60,000 nucleotides of DNA from Symsagittifera roscoffensis. Its lineage: Eukaryota; Xenacoelomorpha; Acoela; Convolutidae. The notes below the pieces were generated by a model, which saw only the letters and a list, made by a program, of their open reading frames with translations, searched no databases and had not been told where the DNA came from. The translations under genes were made by a program, and so were the position numbers. Positions 44,601 through 53,927 of this stretch are shown in pieces. How positions within the stretch are numbered: the first letter of the stretch is position 1; each line of letters starts with the position of its first letter. Location of the stretch: positions 48,877,724 through 48,937,723 of the forward strand of contig NC_087068.1 in the NCBI RefSeq assembly GCF_963678635.1. Reading direction: 5' to 3'.

Positions 44601-47600
44601 TCCTCACTGCTCTCATCCGAATCTTCATCCCATTCTTTACGCTCCCCGGACAATTTTCCTTCTCCGGTTCCGTCTTCTTCCATGAATCTGTACCACTCCC
44701 CGGACTCTTGATCTAGTCCCAGGTGTTCAATTTCTTCTCTGAATGTCACTTTCTTATCCCTGACTTTTGTCTGCTCCAGAATTTTTTCGGGGATTTTTTC
44801 AACTAGTGATCGCACAACTTCCTTGCTATCAGTGATGCTTCCTTTTGAGACGTCAGTATTGTTCACTGTTTCTTCTCTCCGAAGTATGGTTAGTTCCGGT
44901 GCCTCCTGACCTTTCCCTTGGATCACGGGCTTGTTATCTGATAGTTTCTCAAGCAACCTCATTAAGTCTTCATCTATTCGGACCGTTCCCTCCTCTACCT
45001 GGATGAGATCATAACCTTTTGCCTTGAGTGTTTCCCTCACGATCTTGGACTTGAGCATTATTCCTATCGGAATCCCTCTATTTTTCTTCAAGATGGTCTT
45101 TTCAAGAGGCTCTTTCGGCAATTCGGGATGATCTTCTATCGGTTTGCCTGATTTGTCCAGCCATCTCGTGAGTGGAAGACTGTCGTACGTTTCTTTGTCC
45201 ATAAAGGAGAAGCCGTCTTTGATCTCAGGTCTGTCCGCCTCTCTTTGTTCTTGCCTCTCGTAGAATTCCGTCTTCTTACTCAAGCTGTCAGCATTTTGAT
45301 GTTTATCTCGTGTTCTGTGCTCAATTATCATGTTGTATCCATCCAAGCGAACTATCCACCTCCCAATATAGCTCTGGTCCATTGAGTACGTTTTCAGCCA
45401 GCTTAGTGCTCGGTTGTCGACTCGCAGCTTGAAGGGCTCACTGCCTAGGTATGCTCTGTATTTTTCGACAAAGGTGACCACCGCGAACATCTCTGCTTTC
45501 GGTGCTCCGTACTTCATTTCTGTGTCACTTAGGACCTTGCTCCCGTATGCTATTGGTCTCAAGACTGTCTTCCCATTCCATTCTTGTTCTTGATGGAGAA
45601 TCCCAGAAATGGCGACTACTGACGCGTCCGTGTCTAGCACGTACATCCCCTTCTCTGTCGGCATACCCAGTACTGGTGCCTCACATAGCTCTTTCTTTAT
45701 TCTCTGGAATGACTCTTCTGCCGCGTTGTTCCACGTGAACTTCTTGCCCTTATGTCTCATTAGTTGTTGCATCGGGTATACCTTGTCCGCATAGCCCTTG
45801 ATGAATTCTCTATAATAGTTGGCGAAACCCAGGAAGCTCATCAGCTGGTGCTCCGTCTTCGGTGATTTCCAGGTTAGGACTGCTTCCACGGCGTCTGGAT
45901 CAGGTCTGATGCCGTGCTTATCTACCATCCTTCCCAAGTATTTAATCGAGTCCTTGAGTATCTCGCACTTTGATGGTTTACACTTCAGCCCCGATCTTTT
46001 CATGCACGCGAACACCTCGTCAAGCCTCTCGATGTGGTCTTCTAGTGTCGGCGTTGCTATTACCACGTCGTCCACGTAGCACATTACCAGGTTGCCGTAC
46101 TTCTTCGTCACGCCTATCAACGCGTGTGCCATCAGCCGCTGAAACGTGGCTGTTGCATTGCAGAGTCCAAACGGCATCCGTTTCCATTGAAACAGACCCA
46201 ACTCGCAGACGAACCCTGTCTTGTCCCTGTCTTGCTTCCTTAATGGTACCTGCCAAAAAGCCGAGCCTAAATCAAGAGTCGTAAAAAATTTTGCATCACC
46301 TAACTTCGAGAGGCTCTCATCAATTCTAGGTATGGGATAGGCATCCTTCACCGTGACGGAGTTCAGGTATCGAAAGTCACAACAAAACCTTAACTGGTCG
46401 CCTTTCTTTTTGGCCATCACTACTCCACACGCCCACGGTGACTTGGATGGTTCTATCATGTCATACTCTAGTAACGTTTCGATTTCTTTTCTACACGCGT
46501 CCGATTTGTGTGGGGTCATGCGCCTCGCCCCCTCCCTGTGTGGTACCGCGTTTTCCTCAAGTTCAATTTCATGTTCAACAAAATTACAACACCCGATATC
46601 CGCCTTATGCCTTGAAAAGACCTCCTCGTTTCGCTCTAGTACGTCCTTGATAGCTTCGAGCTGTTCATCTTTCAGTTTGCCCCTTAAATGTTCAATCTCC
46701 GGCAGAACCGGTTTATCAATTTGCATTTCATCTAGTGTGGGTCGCTCTGGAAAGTTCGAACAGCTCGAAAGCCCATCGTCCGTTTCTGACTTAAGTGATT
46801 TGATAAGACCTGAAGAATCTTTTATTCTCTGCAATCGTCTCAAGATACAAATTTTGTCCCTGTGGTTGGGACAATCAACAACTTCATTTTGTTTTGAGTT
46901 TTCAATTGTTTCATATCGAGTTTTAACCGGTAAAGCATATCCCAGCTTCCTCCCTCTCTGTATCGTGATCGGTATATCAAGGGTATTCAACAAGACACTG
47001 ACGCAGAGGCCGCTCTTCGTTATCGAAAATGATCTTCCTAAAACAGCAGCGCTTTGACTATTAGGATTTGGAACTATACACACTTGCTTGTTGTCACTTA
47101 GTTCATTATAATTTTTCATCCTCAAGCTTACGATTGCCGCTTCATTAGCTTTTAACCTCACTCTCCTACTCAAGAATACCGGTGCTTTGTTTTCATTTGC
47201 CATTATTAAATTTACCGGTTTGATTGCGTACCTCCTATCCGGGTTCCGTATCCTGAACATTGCATTATTTAGATCAATCGTTACGTCGAAATTCCTGATG
47301 AAGTCTCTGCCCAAAATGAATTGGTCAGATTCATCTAGGTTTTCTACCACGATGAAGCTCATCCACAGGTTACGTTCCCCCAAATTGAGAGCTATTATCG
47401 GCGTCCTGCCCAACACCCGAAGGGCCCCTTTGTTTGCAGCTGACAGCCGTATTCTAGAGTCTATCAAGTCACCTTTGTCAAAGCCCATTTTTTCCCATGT
47501 TTCGATTGGTATGACGCTCAAGACTGCTCCCGTGTCGAGTAATCCACGTAACTGAGTCTTTTTGCCATTTATGTCTAGCACGTGCCCTGTCACGTCTGCT

Positions 47601-50503
47601 TCCGTCCCGATGTGCATTGCATCTTCTTCGAGCATAGCGCAGTGTCCAATCGATCTTACTTTCAATTCTTCTTTCCCTACATAGATTTGTCCAATTAGGT
47701 CTTCGTCGCATGTTATCATCGTCTTTGTATAGATGTTGATTCCATCTATATTTAGCATGACCTCGTGTGGACCATAAGCTTCAGTGTACCTATTATCAAC
47801 ACGTACCGATTTGCTGCCCCCTCTCGTGAGTAGTGCCCTGAGCGCTCTAGAAGTCGTTTGTGGACTTATTCCACTCAAGTAGTCTGCATACACGTCAATG
47901 TGCATTATCGTCTGGTCGCTCGGCTCGCTCAAGTTTCTGGTTACCTCGTGTCCGCCCACTGTGATTATCGACATTATTCTTGCTCCGATTTTCGATATCC
48001 CAAAAGGTTTACCTGTCACCATTTTCACGGTGTTACAATTCCCGGTCTTCATTGAGCCCGTTCTAGCCTCTGGTATTGAGTTCGATCCGGTTAATGCTCC
48101 GTTAAAATTCTGTCTTTCGATCTCCAACTTTAGTCGTTGCTCTATTTCTTTCGCAGCCAGATCTTGTTTCACTTTGGCAATTGCTTCCGTCGCCGCTTTC
48201 TCATAATTTATCTCTAGAGAGCTTCCGGCCGCGGACTCTAACGCACCGCTAACATGTGTCACAGCTTTCACTGTCTTCGTCGGCAATTCGGTGTTTGGTG
48301 CCCCCAAGTTCCTAGATTCAAACTCGTTTTGCCTGTTCCGCTGATTCTGCACCGCCGCTAATGCCAACTTATGTTTGGGGTGATTCTGGTCCTTGACCGC
48401 TTCCCAGAACAAGGGACAATCCATTCTGAAGTGCCCCTCCTGGTTACAGAAGAAGCATCTGGCGCCTATCTTGATGATTAAGCCGTTATAGTACTCGTGT
48501 TCCTCCATCTGGCTCATATCCTCTTCATCCGGTGCATAACCTAGGCTCTTCATGCCTTGTTTGTACGTTGTGCAGTCAGCCACATGATGATCCGCTGACC
48601 CGCAGTTCGCGCATGATCTGCGCTTGTCCATATCATCTCTAGGTTTGTACCATGATGACCTCTGGGGTTGGCTTCCCCCTTGCGTGTTCCTGTTTTCGGA
48701 ATATGAGTACTTCTTAGGTTTCATCAGCATGTATTCTCTTGATTTCTGTCTCATTTCTTCTGGGGTGGGTGCGCTGTCCTTCGACAATGTGTAGTATGTT
48801 GCTAACATTGTCCTTAAGTCATCACTTTTCACCCCATCGATGAACTTCGAGGCAATGCTAAAGTTCCGTCTATTTGTCGACTCCTCTGGGTCACTCCTCC
48901 TTCTCAAGCTCTCGAGGTCATCTAGGAACCGATCTATTGACTCGTCGTCCCTCTGCCTTCTCTTTTCAAATCGCATCATCGCTTGGTGACCCTTCATGCC
49001 TGACCCGAACCGATTCAGCAATATCTCGAAGATCTTGTCCGCGGTGTCGCGTTCTTCCTCCTTCTTTGCGACCACGCATTTTAATGCCGTTCCTTCCAAG
49101 TTGCTCAGTATGGCTGTACATGCTTGTCTTTCGTCACTCAAGTTATCTTGTTCTAGATGTAATCTCATCACTTCCACCCAAGTGTCAATGCATCCATCGG
49201 AGTCGTCCTTGAATTCTTTTGGCTTCTTGAATGTCTTTCTTGATTTTCCCTCTCTCCTGTCGCTCGAGTCAGTGTTCCTCGTGGCGAAGGCCTCTAGAGT
49301 CCTGTTCATCATCTCCCAAGTGCTGGCCCATGTCATAGCATCCGGTCCTGTGTTGCTGTTAGCTGTTGAATCTCCCGGAGCAGTCGTTGTATTCGACGTT
49401 CCATTCTTCATTATTGTTTTCGCAGCTGTTGGTGCTATGCTTATCGCATCCCTGGTTAAGGGCAACGGTGTCGATTGTCGTTTGTTCCTTTGTGGTTCTG
49501 CAAAGTCAACTCTGGTGCCTTGCGTGCGATCCACTGCCGGTCTTTCTTGTGGAGTAGAACCTCTCAGGATTGCATCCAACTTCGCCTGTATTGCACACGA
49601 ACTCTCGGCTTGACTCTTGCTCATTGTGTCCATTCTCCTTTCCAGGCTCCCTAATTGGCTGTTAACATCATCATATCGGTTCTTCAACTGTTGCATGTCT
49701 GTTTTGATGTTCTTTTCTCGTTCTTCATTGGTGGCTTCTACCTTGTCTGACATCTCCTTGAGTCTCTCCTCTGTTGCCTTAGCCAGGTTAAAATAACTGT
49801 CTAGATACTCGTGCTTGTTGTATCTTATTTCCTTTTTTATCACCTCTCTGTCTTCTTCACTGTTCTTAAGTCTTTTGTCGATCTGATTTAATTTCGCCAA
49901 CAAATCGCCCAGTTCAATGGTAGTTTCTTCATGGTCAGCCGTGGGTTTCTCTTCGGTCGTAGCCTCTGCTTTAGCTTGTTCCTCATACAGGCCGGTTTCT
50001 GTCGTTTTCGTGCTCACTGTACCAAATGTTCGTGCTCTTTCTGCTTTTGGTTCTTCAGTCACGTTTTCTTTCGTTTTTATTCCGAACATTATTCCCAATT
50101 TTTCCGTAAAAGATGTCCTCTTTACTTGAGAGTCTTCTTTCACCGTTTCTTCGGTGTTGCCTATTGCATCTTCCGCGTCATCTATCGGTGAGAACTCTAT
50201 GGGTTTCTGGTTTGGTTCCTCTGCATTGGGCATTGGAGTTGACTCTGTCGCCATCTTCCCTGTTTCATCCACACTTTGATCGGGTGTCTCTAGATCAATC
50301 TCGATGGTGGGGTCTACTCGCTCCCCTTCCGTGCCCTCTTTCGCCCTGTTCTCCGCTGTACTCCTTGTGCTGACCATGTTAACTGAAAAATTCGTCTTCG
50401 TTATCTTTGGGCCCGTTGATGTCGTTCCGCGCAGCGATGAATTATACTTCGTGTTTGATCCACTTGACCTTTTTTCGAGCACCGGTACCCTACTCCGCCT
50501 CAT
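41696..50503 (-). CDS. Gag-Pol polyprotein with C-terminal macrodomain-like region, 2,935 aa
   Basis: Single open frame with no frameshift between gag and pol. Residues about 200-310 are a coiled coil and about 425-600 a retrotransposon capsid-like region. Two zinc knuckles (CX2CX4HX4C) are at 631-644 and 683-696. The protease has LLDTGA with Asp990. The RT carries YVDD at 1476-1479 and is preceded by LDLGSAFWQVPL and MPFGLCNATATFQ. RNase H starts near Asp1624 (VLDTDAS). The integrase has an HHCC finger from His2166, the triad Asp2232, Asp2291, Glu2327 (35 residues between the last two) and a GPF motif at 2468. Unusual are a linker of about 400 residues between RNase H and integrase, a linker of about 280 acidic residues after integrase, and residues about 2785-2935 that resemble a macrodomain. 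All catalytic residues are present, so the element looks autonomous. Confidence 0.96.
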   Translation of the reverse strand: MRRSRVPVLEKRSSGSNTKYNSSLRGTTSTGPKITKTNFSVNMVSTRSTAENRAKEGTEGERVDPTIEIDLETPDQSVDETGKMATESTPMPNAEEPNQKPIEFSPIDDAEDAIGNTEETVKEDSQVKRTSFTEKLGIMFGIKTKENVTEEPKAERARTFGTVSTKTTETGLYEEQAKAEATTEEKPTADHEETTIELGDLLAKLNQIDKRLKNSEEDREVIKKEIRYNKHEYLDSYFNLAKATEERLKEMSDKVEATNEEREKNIKTDMQQLKNRYDDVNSQLGSLERRMDTMSKSQAESSCAIQAKLDAILRGSTPQERPAVDRTQGTRVDFAEPQRNKRQSTPLPLTRDAISIAPTAAKTIMKNGTSNTTTAPGDSTANSNTGPDAMTWASTWEMMNRTLEAFATRNTDSSDRREGKSRKTFKKPKEFKDDSDGCIDTWVEVMRLHLEQDNLSDERQACTAILSNLEGTALKCVVAKKEEERDTADKIFEILLNRFGSGMKGHQAMMRFEKRRQRDDESIDRFLDDLESLRRRSDPEESTNRRNFSIASKFIDGVKSDDLRTMLATYYTLSKDSAPTPEEMRQKSREYMLMKPKKYSYSENRNTQGGSQPQRSSWYKPRDDMDKRRSCANCGSADHHVADCTTYKQGMKSLGYAPDEEDMSQMEEHEYYNGLIIKIGARCFFCNQEGHFRMDCPLFWEAVKDQNHPKHKLALAAVQNQRNRQNEFESRNLGAPNTELPTKTVKAVTHVSGALESAAGSSLEINYEKAATEAIAKVKQDLAAKEIEQRLKLEIERQNFNGALTGSNSIPEARTGSMKTGNCNTVKMVTGKPFGISKIGARIMSIITVGGHEVTRNLSEPSDQTIMHIDVYADYLSGISPQTTSRALRALLTRGGSKSVRVDNRYTEAYGPHEVMLNIDGINIYTKTMITCDEDLIGQIYVGKEELKVRSIGHCAMLEEDAMHIGTEADVTGHVLDINGKKTQLRGLLDTGAVLSVIPIETWEKMGFDKGDLIDSRIRLSAANKGALRVLGRTPIIALNLGERNLWMSFIVVENLDESDQFILGRDFIRNFDVTIDLNNAMFRIRNPDRRYAIKPVNLIMANENKAPVFLSRRVRLKANEAAIVSLRMKNYNELSDNKQVCIVPNPNSQSAAVLGRSFSITKSGLCVSVLLNTLDIPITIQRGRKLGYALPVKTRYETIENSKQNEVVDCPNHRDKICILRRLQRIKDSSGLIKSLKSETDDGLSSCSNFPERPTLDEMQIDKPVLPEIEHLRGKLKDEQLEAIKDVLERNEEVFSRHKADIGCCNFVEHEIELEENAVPHREGARRMTPHKSDACRKEIETLLEYDMIEPSKSPWACGVVMAKKKGDQLRFCCDFRYLNSVTVKDAYPIPRIDESLSKLGDAKFFTTLDLGSAFWQVPLRKQDRDKTGFVCELGLFQWKRMPFGLCNATATFQRLMAHALIGVTKKYGNLVMCYVDDVVIATPTLEDHIERLDEVFACMKRSGLKCKPSKCEILKDSIKYLGRMVDKHGIRPDPDAVEAVLTWKSPKTEHQLMSFLGFANYYREFIKGYADKVYPMQQLMRHKGKKFTWNNAAEESFQRIKKELCEAPVLGMPTEKGMYVLDTDASVVAISGILHQEQEWNGKTVLRPIAYGSKVLSDTEMKYGAPKAEMFAVVTFVEKYRAYLGSEPFKLRVDNRALSWLKTYSMDQSYIGRWIVRLDGYNMIIEHRTRDKHQNADSLSKKTEFYERQEQREADRPEIKDGFSFMDKETYDSLPLTRWLDKSGKPIEDHPELPKEPLEKTILKKNRGIPIGIMLKSKIVRETLKAKGYDLIQVEEGTVRIDEDLMRLLEKLSDNKPVIQGKGQEAPELTILRREETVNNTDVSKGSITDSKEVVRSLVEKIPEKILEQTKVRDKKVTFREEIEHLGLDQESGEWYRFMEEDGTGEGKLSGERKEWDEDSDESSEDQDSLCMILAEEKMRQHDRELQTDPSSGTYNLEIQEVRGSEELEKIAVSRKPLRELSCNSNVRTNLVPEDDMKIVKRMICVKLSDDTHNPGEMKGQIMALKEHVKARYRLSDLIRAQKNDKMTSNLSKWIHSGVKEKGELEEDSYKILSQFYKEKRDLLYHTAEGVVACKRRDEEKILHKHNLIILPQLYQTEVLFRSHDQMGHQGIDKVQQRILHRFDWPGMRKACERWVNACLACLQVKDPRKMKFPLKSVESSEFNEVVQIDHQKICMTESGYNQILVIIDHFTKLAEAVPCQTASAEETCDHLITHWISRYGCPMTFQSDNGKAFVGDLTKELMKRSHIAQAHSTTYHPQTNGLVERQNRTLVNMLRVYCSRYMTDWDKYLPQVVGAYNSTQHSTTGISPFMMLTGRERAMPITFFYPEYEGKRTSPQAYVKEAIKRQQELNELCRRNTAQAQMRQRKKYDEKILRAKPYEVGQYVWVFQNVIPPKGTKKLLKKWRGPFMITEVHQQGRFYRLSTGRAAHYENLKPHVPSPEDWCLPKDMEGLEYLVVEPACEVNEKGTREKNDGNENLSLDDNEKIEVESDAGSFAEEDWNDPDQNEVPKWMEPDRPTPPETRTGNRKRTGMRYNRYGDDFLIDKIQPDKLGDELLSAGELEAGEEWQVIDDGGHYPQDDYSTPELETDLEQSEIERRENTNLRILEWMRDVKDESHEGQSIQQVDISAANYMKTEDPLFGWTATDRPLDIPKDNSDPTTSTGTSINIFVRGVGVGLTHTENLMIKKLKEVRETSGLELEEEEPEPTIGRNLKTKFEIPNEYSENIMITDSDFILSNRTSAICITADMSFKSKLEADFKGEYQNVEFLFRQRPGLGGIAALPPSVAQVPGKYLCFLVTRVNDRNTIDPEHVILALTRLRDFMIERGIVEVSMPVYDPNRGKLSSRELYAILHVVFAETEIMVHLHKKYYLSIA

Positions 50504-50780
50504 TATTTCTATTTACAACTGCTTCTATTTACAATTTTATTATATACACGATTCTATTCTAAGGGTAAAAAAAAATATTTTTTGTGGTAACAAATTCTGT
50601 ACAACGTGTTAAAAACTTTATCCAATTCTCTTTCTAAAACCTCTGAAAAATTTTCCTTAATTTGGTCTTAACCCTACCTATTTCGATTTGTCTTATTCTG
50701 TCTTAAAACGCACTTGTTGTAATTTGACTTCAATTTCTATACCGTCCCAAGACTATTCGTCACTATCACAGTACTCTCCG

Positions 50781-51496
50781 TTAGTGTCCTAAGACCCTTG
50801 TACCAAGACCACTGTTCCAAGACTAGTGTCCCAAGACTACTGTCCCAAGACCAGTGTCCCAAGGCTAGTGTCCCAAGACTACTGTCCCAAGGCTAGTGTC
50901 CCAAGGCTAGTGTCCCAAGACTACTGTCCCAAGGGTAGTGTCCCAAGACCAGTGTCCCAAGACTACTGTCCCAAGACTAGTGTCCCAAGGCTAGTGTCCC
51001 AAGACTACTGTCCCAAGACTAGTGTCCCAAGGGCAGTGTCCCAAGACCAGTGTCCCAAGGCTGGTATCCCAAGACTAGTGTCCCAAGGGTAGTGTCCCAA
51101 GACCAGTGTCCCAAGGCTGGTGTCCCAAGACTAGTGTCCCAAGACTAGTGTCCCAAGACCACTGTCCCAAGACTGTCCCAGGACCACTGTCCCAAGACCC
51201 TGTCCCAAGACCACTGTCCCAAGACCACTGTCCCAAGACCCTGTCCCAAGACCCTGTCCCAAGACCCTGTCCCAAGACCCTGTCCCAAGACCACTGTCCC
51301 AAGACCACTGTCCCAAGACCCTGTCCCAAGACCACTGTCCCAAGACCCTGTCCCAAGACCCTGTCCCAAGACCACTGTCCCAAGACCACTGTCCCAAGAC
51401 CCTGTCCCAAGACCACTGTCCCAAGACCACTGTCCCAAGACCCTGTCCCAAGACCACTGTCCCAAGACCCTGTCCCAAGACCACTGTCCCAAGACT
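50781..51496. repeat. 14-bp minisatellite in the retroelement leader
   Basis: About fifty head-to-tail copies of a 13-14 bp unit with consensus TCCCAAGACCACTG. The left half (to about 51170) uses mixed variants (GACTAGTG, GACTACTG, GGCTAGTG). The right half is more uniform and mixes 14-bp GACCACTG with 13-bp GACCCTG units. Copies degrade before 50781 and after 51496. The pattern fits local slippage during replication or reverse transcription. Confidence 0.95.
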
Positions 51497-52355
51497 GCTC
51501 TGTTTTAAGACTTCTTCGGTCTTGTCCCAATACTCGTCACGGAGTGTCTTCCTCGTTGTAGGGTCTTCTTGAACCACCGTACCTTGTACCACCACTCAAG
51601 CTCTAGTAAAATTTTCCCAAAAACCCTCTCTTAAAAGCCAAATGCTGACCCCCTCTTCTTTTTGGTTGTTTCTATTTCAATGTAGGTGCGCAGGTATCTT
51701 GTGATCACCTGTTCGTATAAAACCAAACACAAATCCTCACTAAAATGCAACAAAAATCTAAGTAAGAAAAATAATAAAAACAGAAAAATGAGCCCACCTG
51801 AAATTCAAAGGTGACCAATGTCTACCTTTCGTCTAAAAAAAAAATGTCTGGTACCTAATTGCCACGCGTTTTCCTCCCCCCACTAGTGATCTTATGGGGT
51901 ATCACAAAAGCTGTCTATATCCGGTCCCCCCTACCAAACCAACCAGCGTACCAGTCTTAACTCGAGTTGAATTTTGGATCTCCACCTAATATTACCAACG
52001 CGTGTTAATTTCTAATGTAACTAAGTCAACGATGTCGACTAATTAGTTACTCTAATTTCCCCCTTTTTACAATTTACAACCGCCAACCTCTAACTTAACC
52101 AGCCCCCCTTCTAACCTCCCCCCTTTCTAGCCCCCCTTCTTAAGCCTAAAAATTTCTTTAAGCGCCGGGTGCTAAACTTCTCAAGAGAAAACCGTAGACC
52201 TGTTTCCAGGCCTGCTCAAGTAAAAACGTTCCTCAAAACTGGGGGATTTCGCTTATCCAATTTTACACTTATCTCTTATAATGTAATGTGGATTCTAACG
52301 ATACCCGTTCTGCCCAACTCGAGAACTCGAGAATTGCCAAATCCTTCTTGGCTGC

Positions 52356-52555
52356 TTTCCCACTCGACTGGTCACCTGTTCCAGTCCAGTCTCCTATTGG
52401 TTCAGCCAAGTGTCCCTGAACCACTTTCCCACTCGGCTGGTCACCTCTTCCAGTCAAGTCTCCTATTGGTTCAGCTCAAGTGTCCCTGAACCACTTTCCC
52501 ACTCGGCTGGTCACCTCTTCCAGTCAAGTTTCCTATTGGTCCAGCTAAGTTCCAA
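52356..52555. repeat. 69/70-bp tandem repeat, about 2.9 copies
   Basis: Repeats start at TTTCCCACTCG at 52356, 52425 and 52495. Copy 1 reads CAGCCAAGTG where copy 2 reads CAGCTCAAGTG; the extra T makes that copy 70 bp and creates a CTCAAG hexamer. Confidence 0.9.
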
Positions 52556-53008
52556 GCTATCTGAAAACCCTTGACAACGCCCCACTTCGGGCACTTTATT
52601 CAGTTTACTGGTTTAAATTGCTAGGTTGATCGAAACGATCGAACTTGTAAAACAGTATGGGTATACTATTTAATTAATATAAAGGTTTGATCCAACTAAT
52701 CTGGTGTCAAAGTCACTGTCTTTTTTCGTTTTATGGTTTTTGTTCCTTTTTCTATTCTTTTTTGGTTTTTGTTTTGCTTTTTGTCTTTTTGCTCGTGTTT
52801 TTGTCCCCCTAGTTGCCCCCTTTTACTCGGTTAGCTAAGCCTCGTTCGGAGAGCGTACCAGGAAATTTTCTCGAGTTTTCTTAAAAAGCTATCACGGTAC
52901 AACCGGAAGGTTTGCACGTTCCTGTCGAACCGTACCGCCGGTACTCTAGAATGGGCATTCAGCCCGAAGCTGTCTCAAGTAGGTTCGACTCCGTAGTCTT
53001 GATGTCGT

Positions 53009-53026
53009 AAACACCCAGGAGCGCCA
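53009..53026 (-). promoter_or_regulatory. Candidate tRNA primer-binding site
   Basis: On the minus strand, 11 nt after the 5' LTR, the sequence TGGCGCTCCTGGGTGTTT begins with TGG, as expected for pairing to a tRNA 3' CCA end. The implied tRNA tail is ACACCCAGGAGCGCCA. I cannot name the tRNA, and the 11-nt offset is larger than usual. Confidence 0.4.
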
Positions 53027-53037
53027 TAAAAACACTA

Positions 53038-53922
53038 TGTAACATTCGTCTACTACAGTCACACATGAGGCTTAAGAAAAATAGGCCCTATAACCACTGG
53101 CTCAAGGGTCAGGGACACTATCTCTTGTGTTTTCCCACCTCAAGAACGGTCGGAGCCAGTTCGGTTCGCTTATGACATGAGACTACGACCCGTTACAGCT
53201 TAAAGGCTACTACTAAAATATCCCCCCACTCTAGAATTAAGAACGTCCCCATACTTAGGTCTCTAGATACCCAAAATACATGAACGCCGTTAAAAACCGG
53301 GTTGGAACAATCCGTTAGGTTACTTTTTATTAGACAGTGTGACTTTGATCCATTTCAGATGGATCAACCTAAAACTCGCCTTACCTCAACATAAAAATCA
53401 CAAAACACACTCTAGAAATTTAAATTAAGGACTCACATGTTGATGCGCTCAAGCACAGGAAGTAATTAAATGGGTGAGCAACTCTAGAATTAACTAAAGT
53501 AACTAGATAAGTTCAATGTTTATCAGTTTGAATGGTAAGGGTAAGTTTGAACTCAAGAACGAAGTTTTATGTGGACCATTGGGACACTCAAGCTGTCCAC
53601 CTTTCCGTCGAAGGTTCACTCTGGTCCAGTTCGAATAATTGCTCTCTCGGGAATACTCTGTCTTCTATTTCAGATAGGACAGCTCTACTCTTGTTCACTA
53701 TGATGGAAATTGCGAATAGCAATTTCCCACTCGTTTTTTTATCTGACAACTTTCCCGCAATTGTTCTAAAATTGTTCTGATTTCTTTTTCTGATTTTCAG
53801 TTATCGCGAGAAAATCGTGCATGACATGTTCCATTCGAAATTTTGAAAAATTAAATTTCACTTCAAAATCAAGTATTTTCTGCTCTTCTCAAGGTCAAAC
53901 TTCCAAATATGACCGACTGGCA
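53038..53922 (-). repeat. 5' LTR (885 bp)
   Basis: Upstream LTR of the element (the element reads right to left). Same length as the 3' LTR and identical by eye apart from A at 53395 versus C at 31354. Carries the promoter by position; no clear TATA box seen. The AATAAA equivalent to that in the 3' LTR is at 53326-53331 on the minus strand. Confidence 0.96.
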
Positions 53923-53927
53923 CAATG
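53923..53927. repeat. Target-site duplication, right copy (CAATG)
   Basis: Matches 30992-30996. If one copy and the element are taken out, the interrupted RT gene reads on in the same frame across the junction, which supports this as the true insertion point. Confidence 0.88.

Larger units (their letters stand above)
50504..53037 (-). other. Leader of the LTR element (2,534 bp, 5' untranslated)
   Basis: Between the 5' LTR and the Gag-Pol start. It contains a 14-bp minisatellite (50781-51496), a 69/70-bp repeat of about three copies (52356-52555) and a T/G-rich run (about 52715-52815). No convincing coding region. Open frames over the minisatellite arise only because the short repeat lacks stops. 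Confidence 0.7.
30997..53922 (-). mobile_element. Giant Ty3/gypsy-type LTR retrotransposon, 22,926 bp, complete
   Basis: Bounded by two 885-bp LTRs and flanked by CAATG on both sides. Order on the minus strand: 5' LTR (53922-53038), leader of 2,534 bp with a 14-bp minisatellite, Gag-Pol ORF (50503-41696), 502-bp gap, second ORF (41193-32314), 432-bp tail, 3' LTR (31881-30997). The order protease-RT-RNase H-integrase puts it in the Ty3/gypsy group. Both ORFs are uninterrupted. I see one LTR mismatch (C at 31354, A at 53395), so insertion is recent. Typical gypsy elements are 5-10 kb; the excess here comes from the second ORF, long linkers in Pol and the leader. It inserted into an older RT gene. 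Confidence 0.95.

Noticed and set aside
50781-51496. Possible CRISPR-like array
   Set aside because: The repeats are 13-14 bp with no spacers, in a eukaryotic retroelement.
51075-51595. Open frames of 115-154 codons on both strands over the minisatellite
   Set aside because: A stop-free 14-bp repeat is open in several frames; the predicted peptides are pure repeat.
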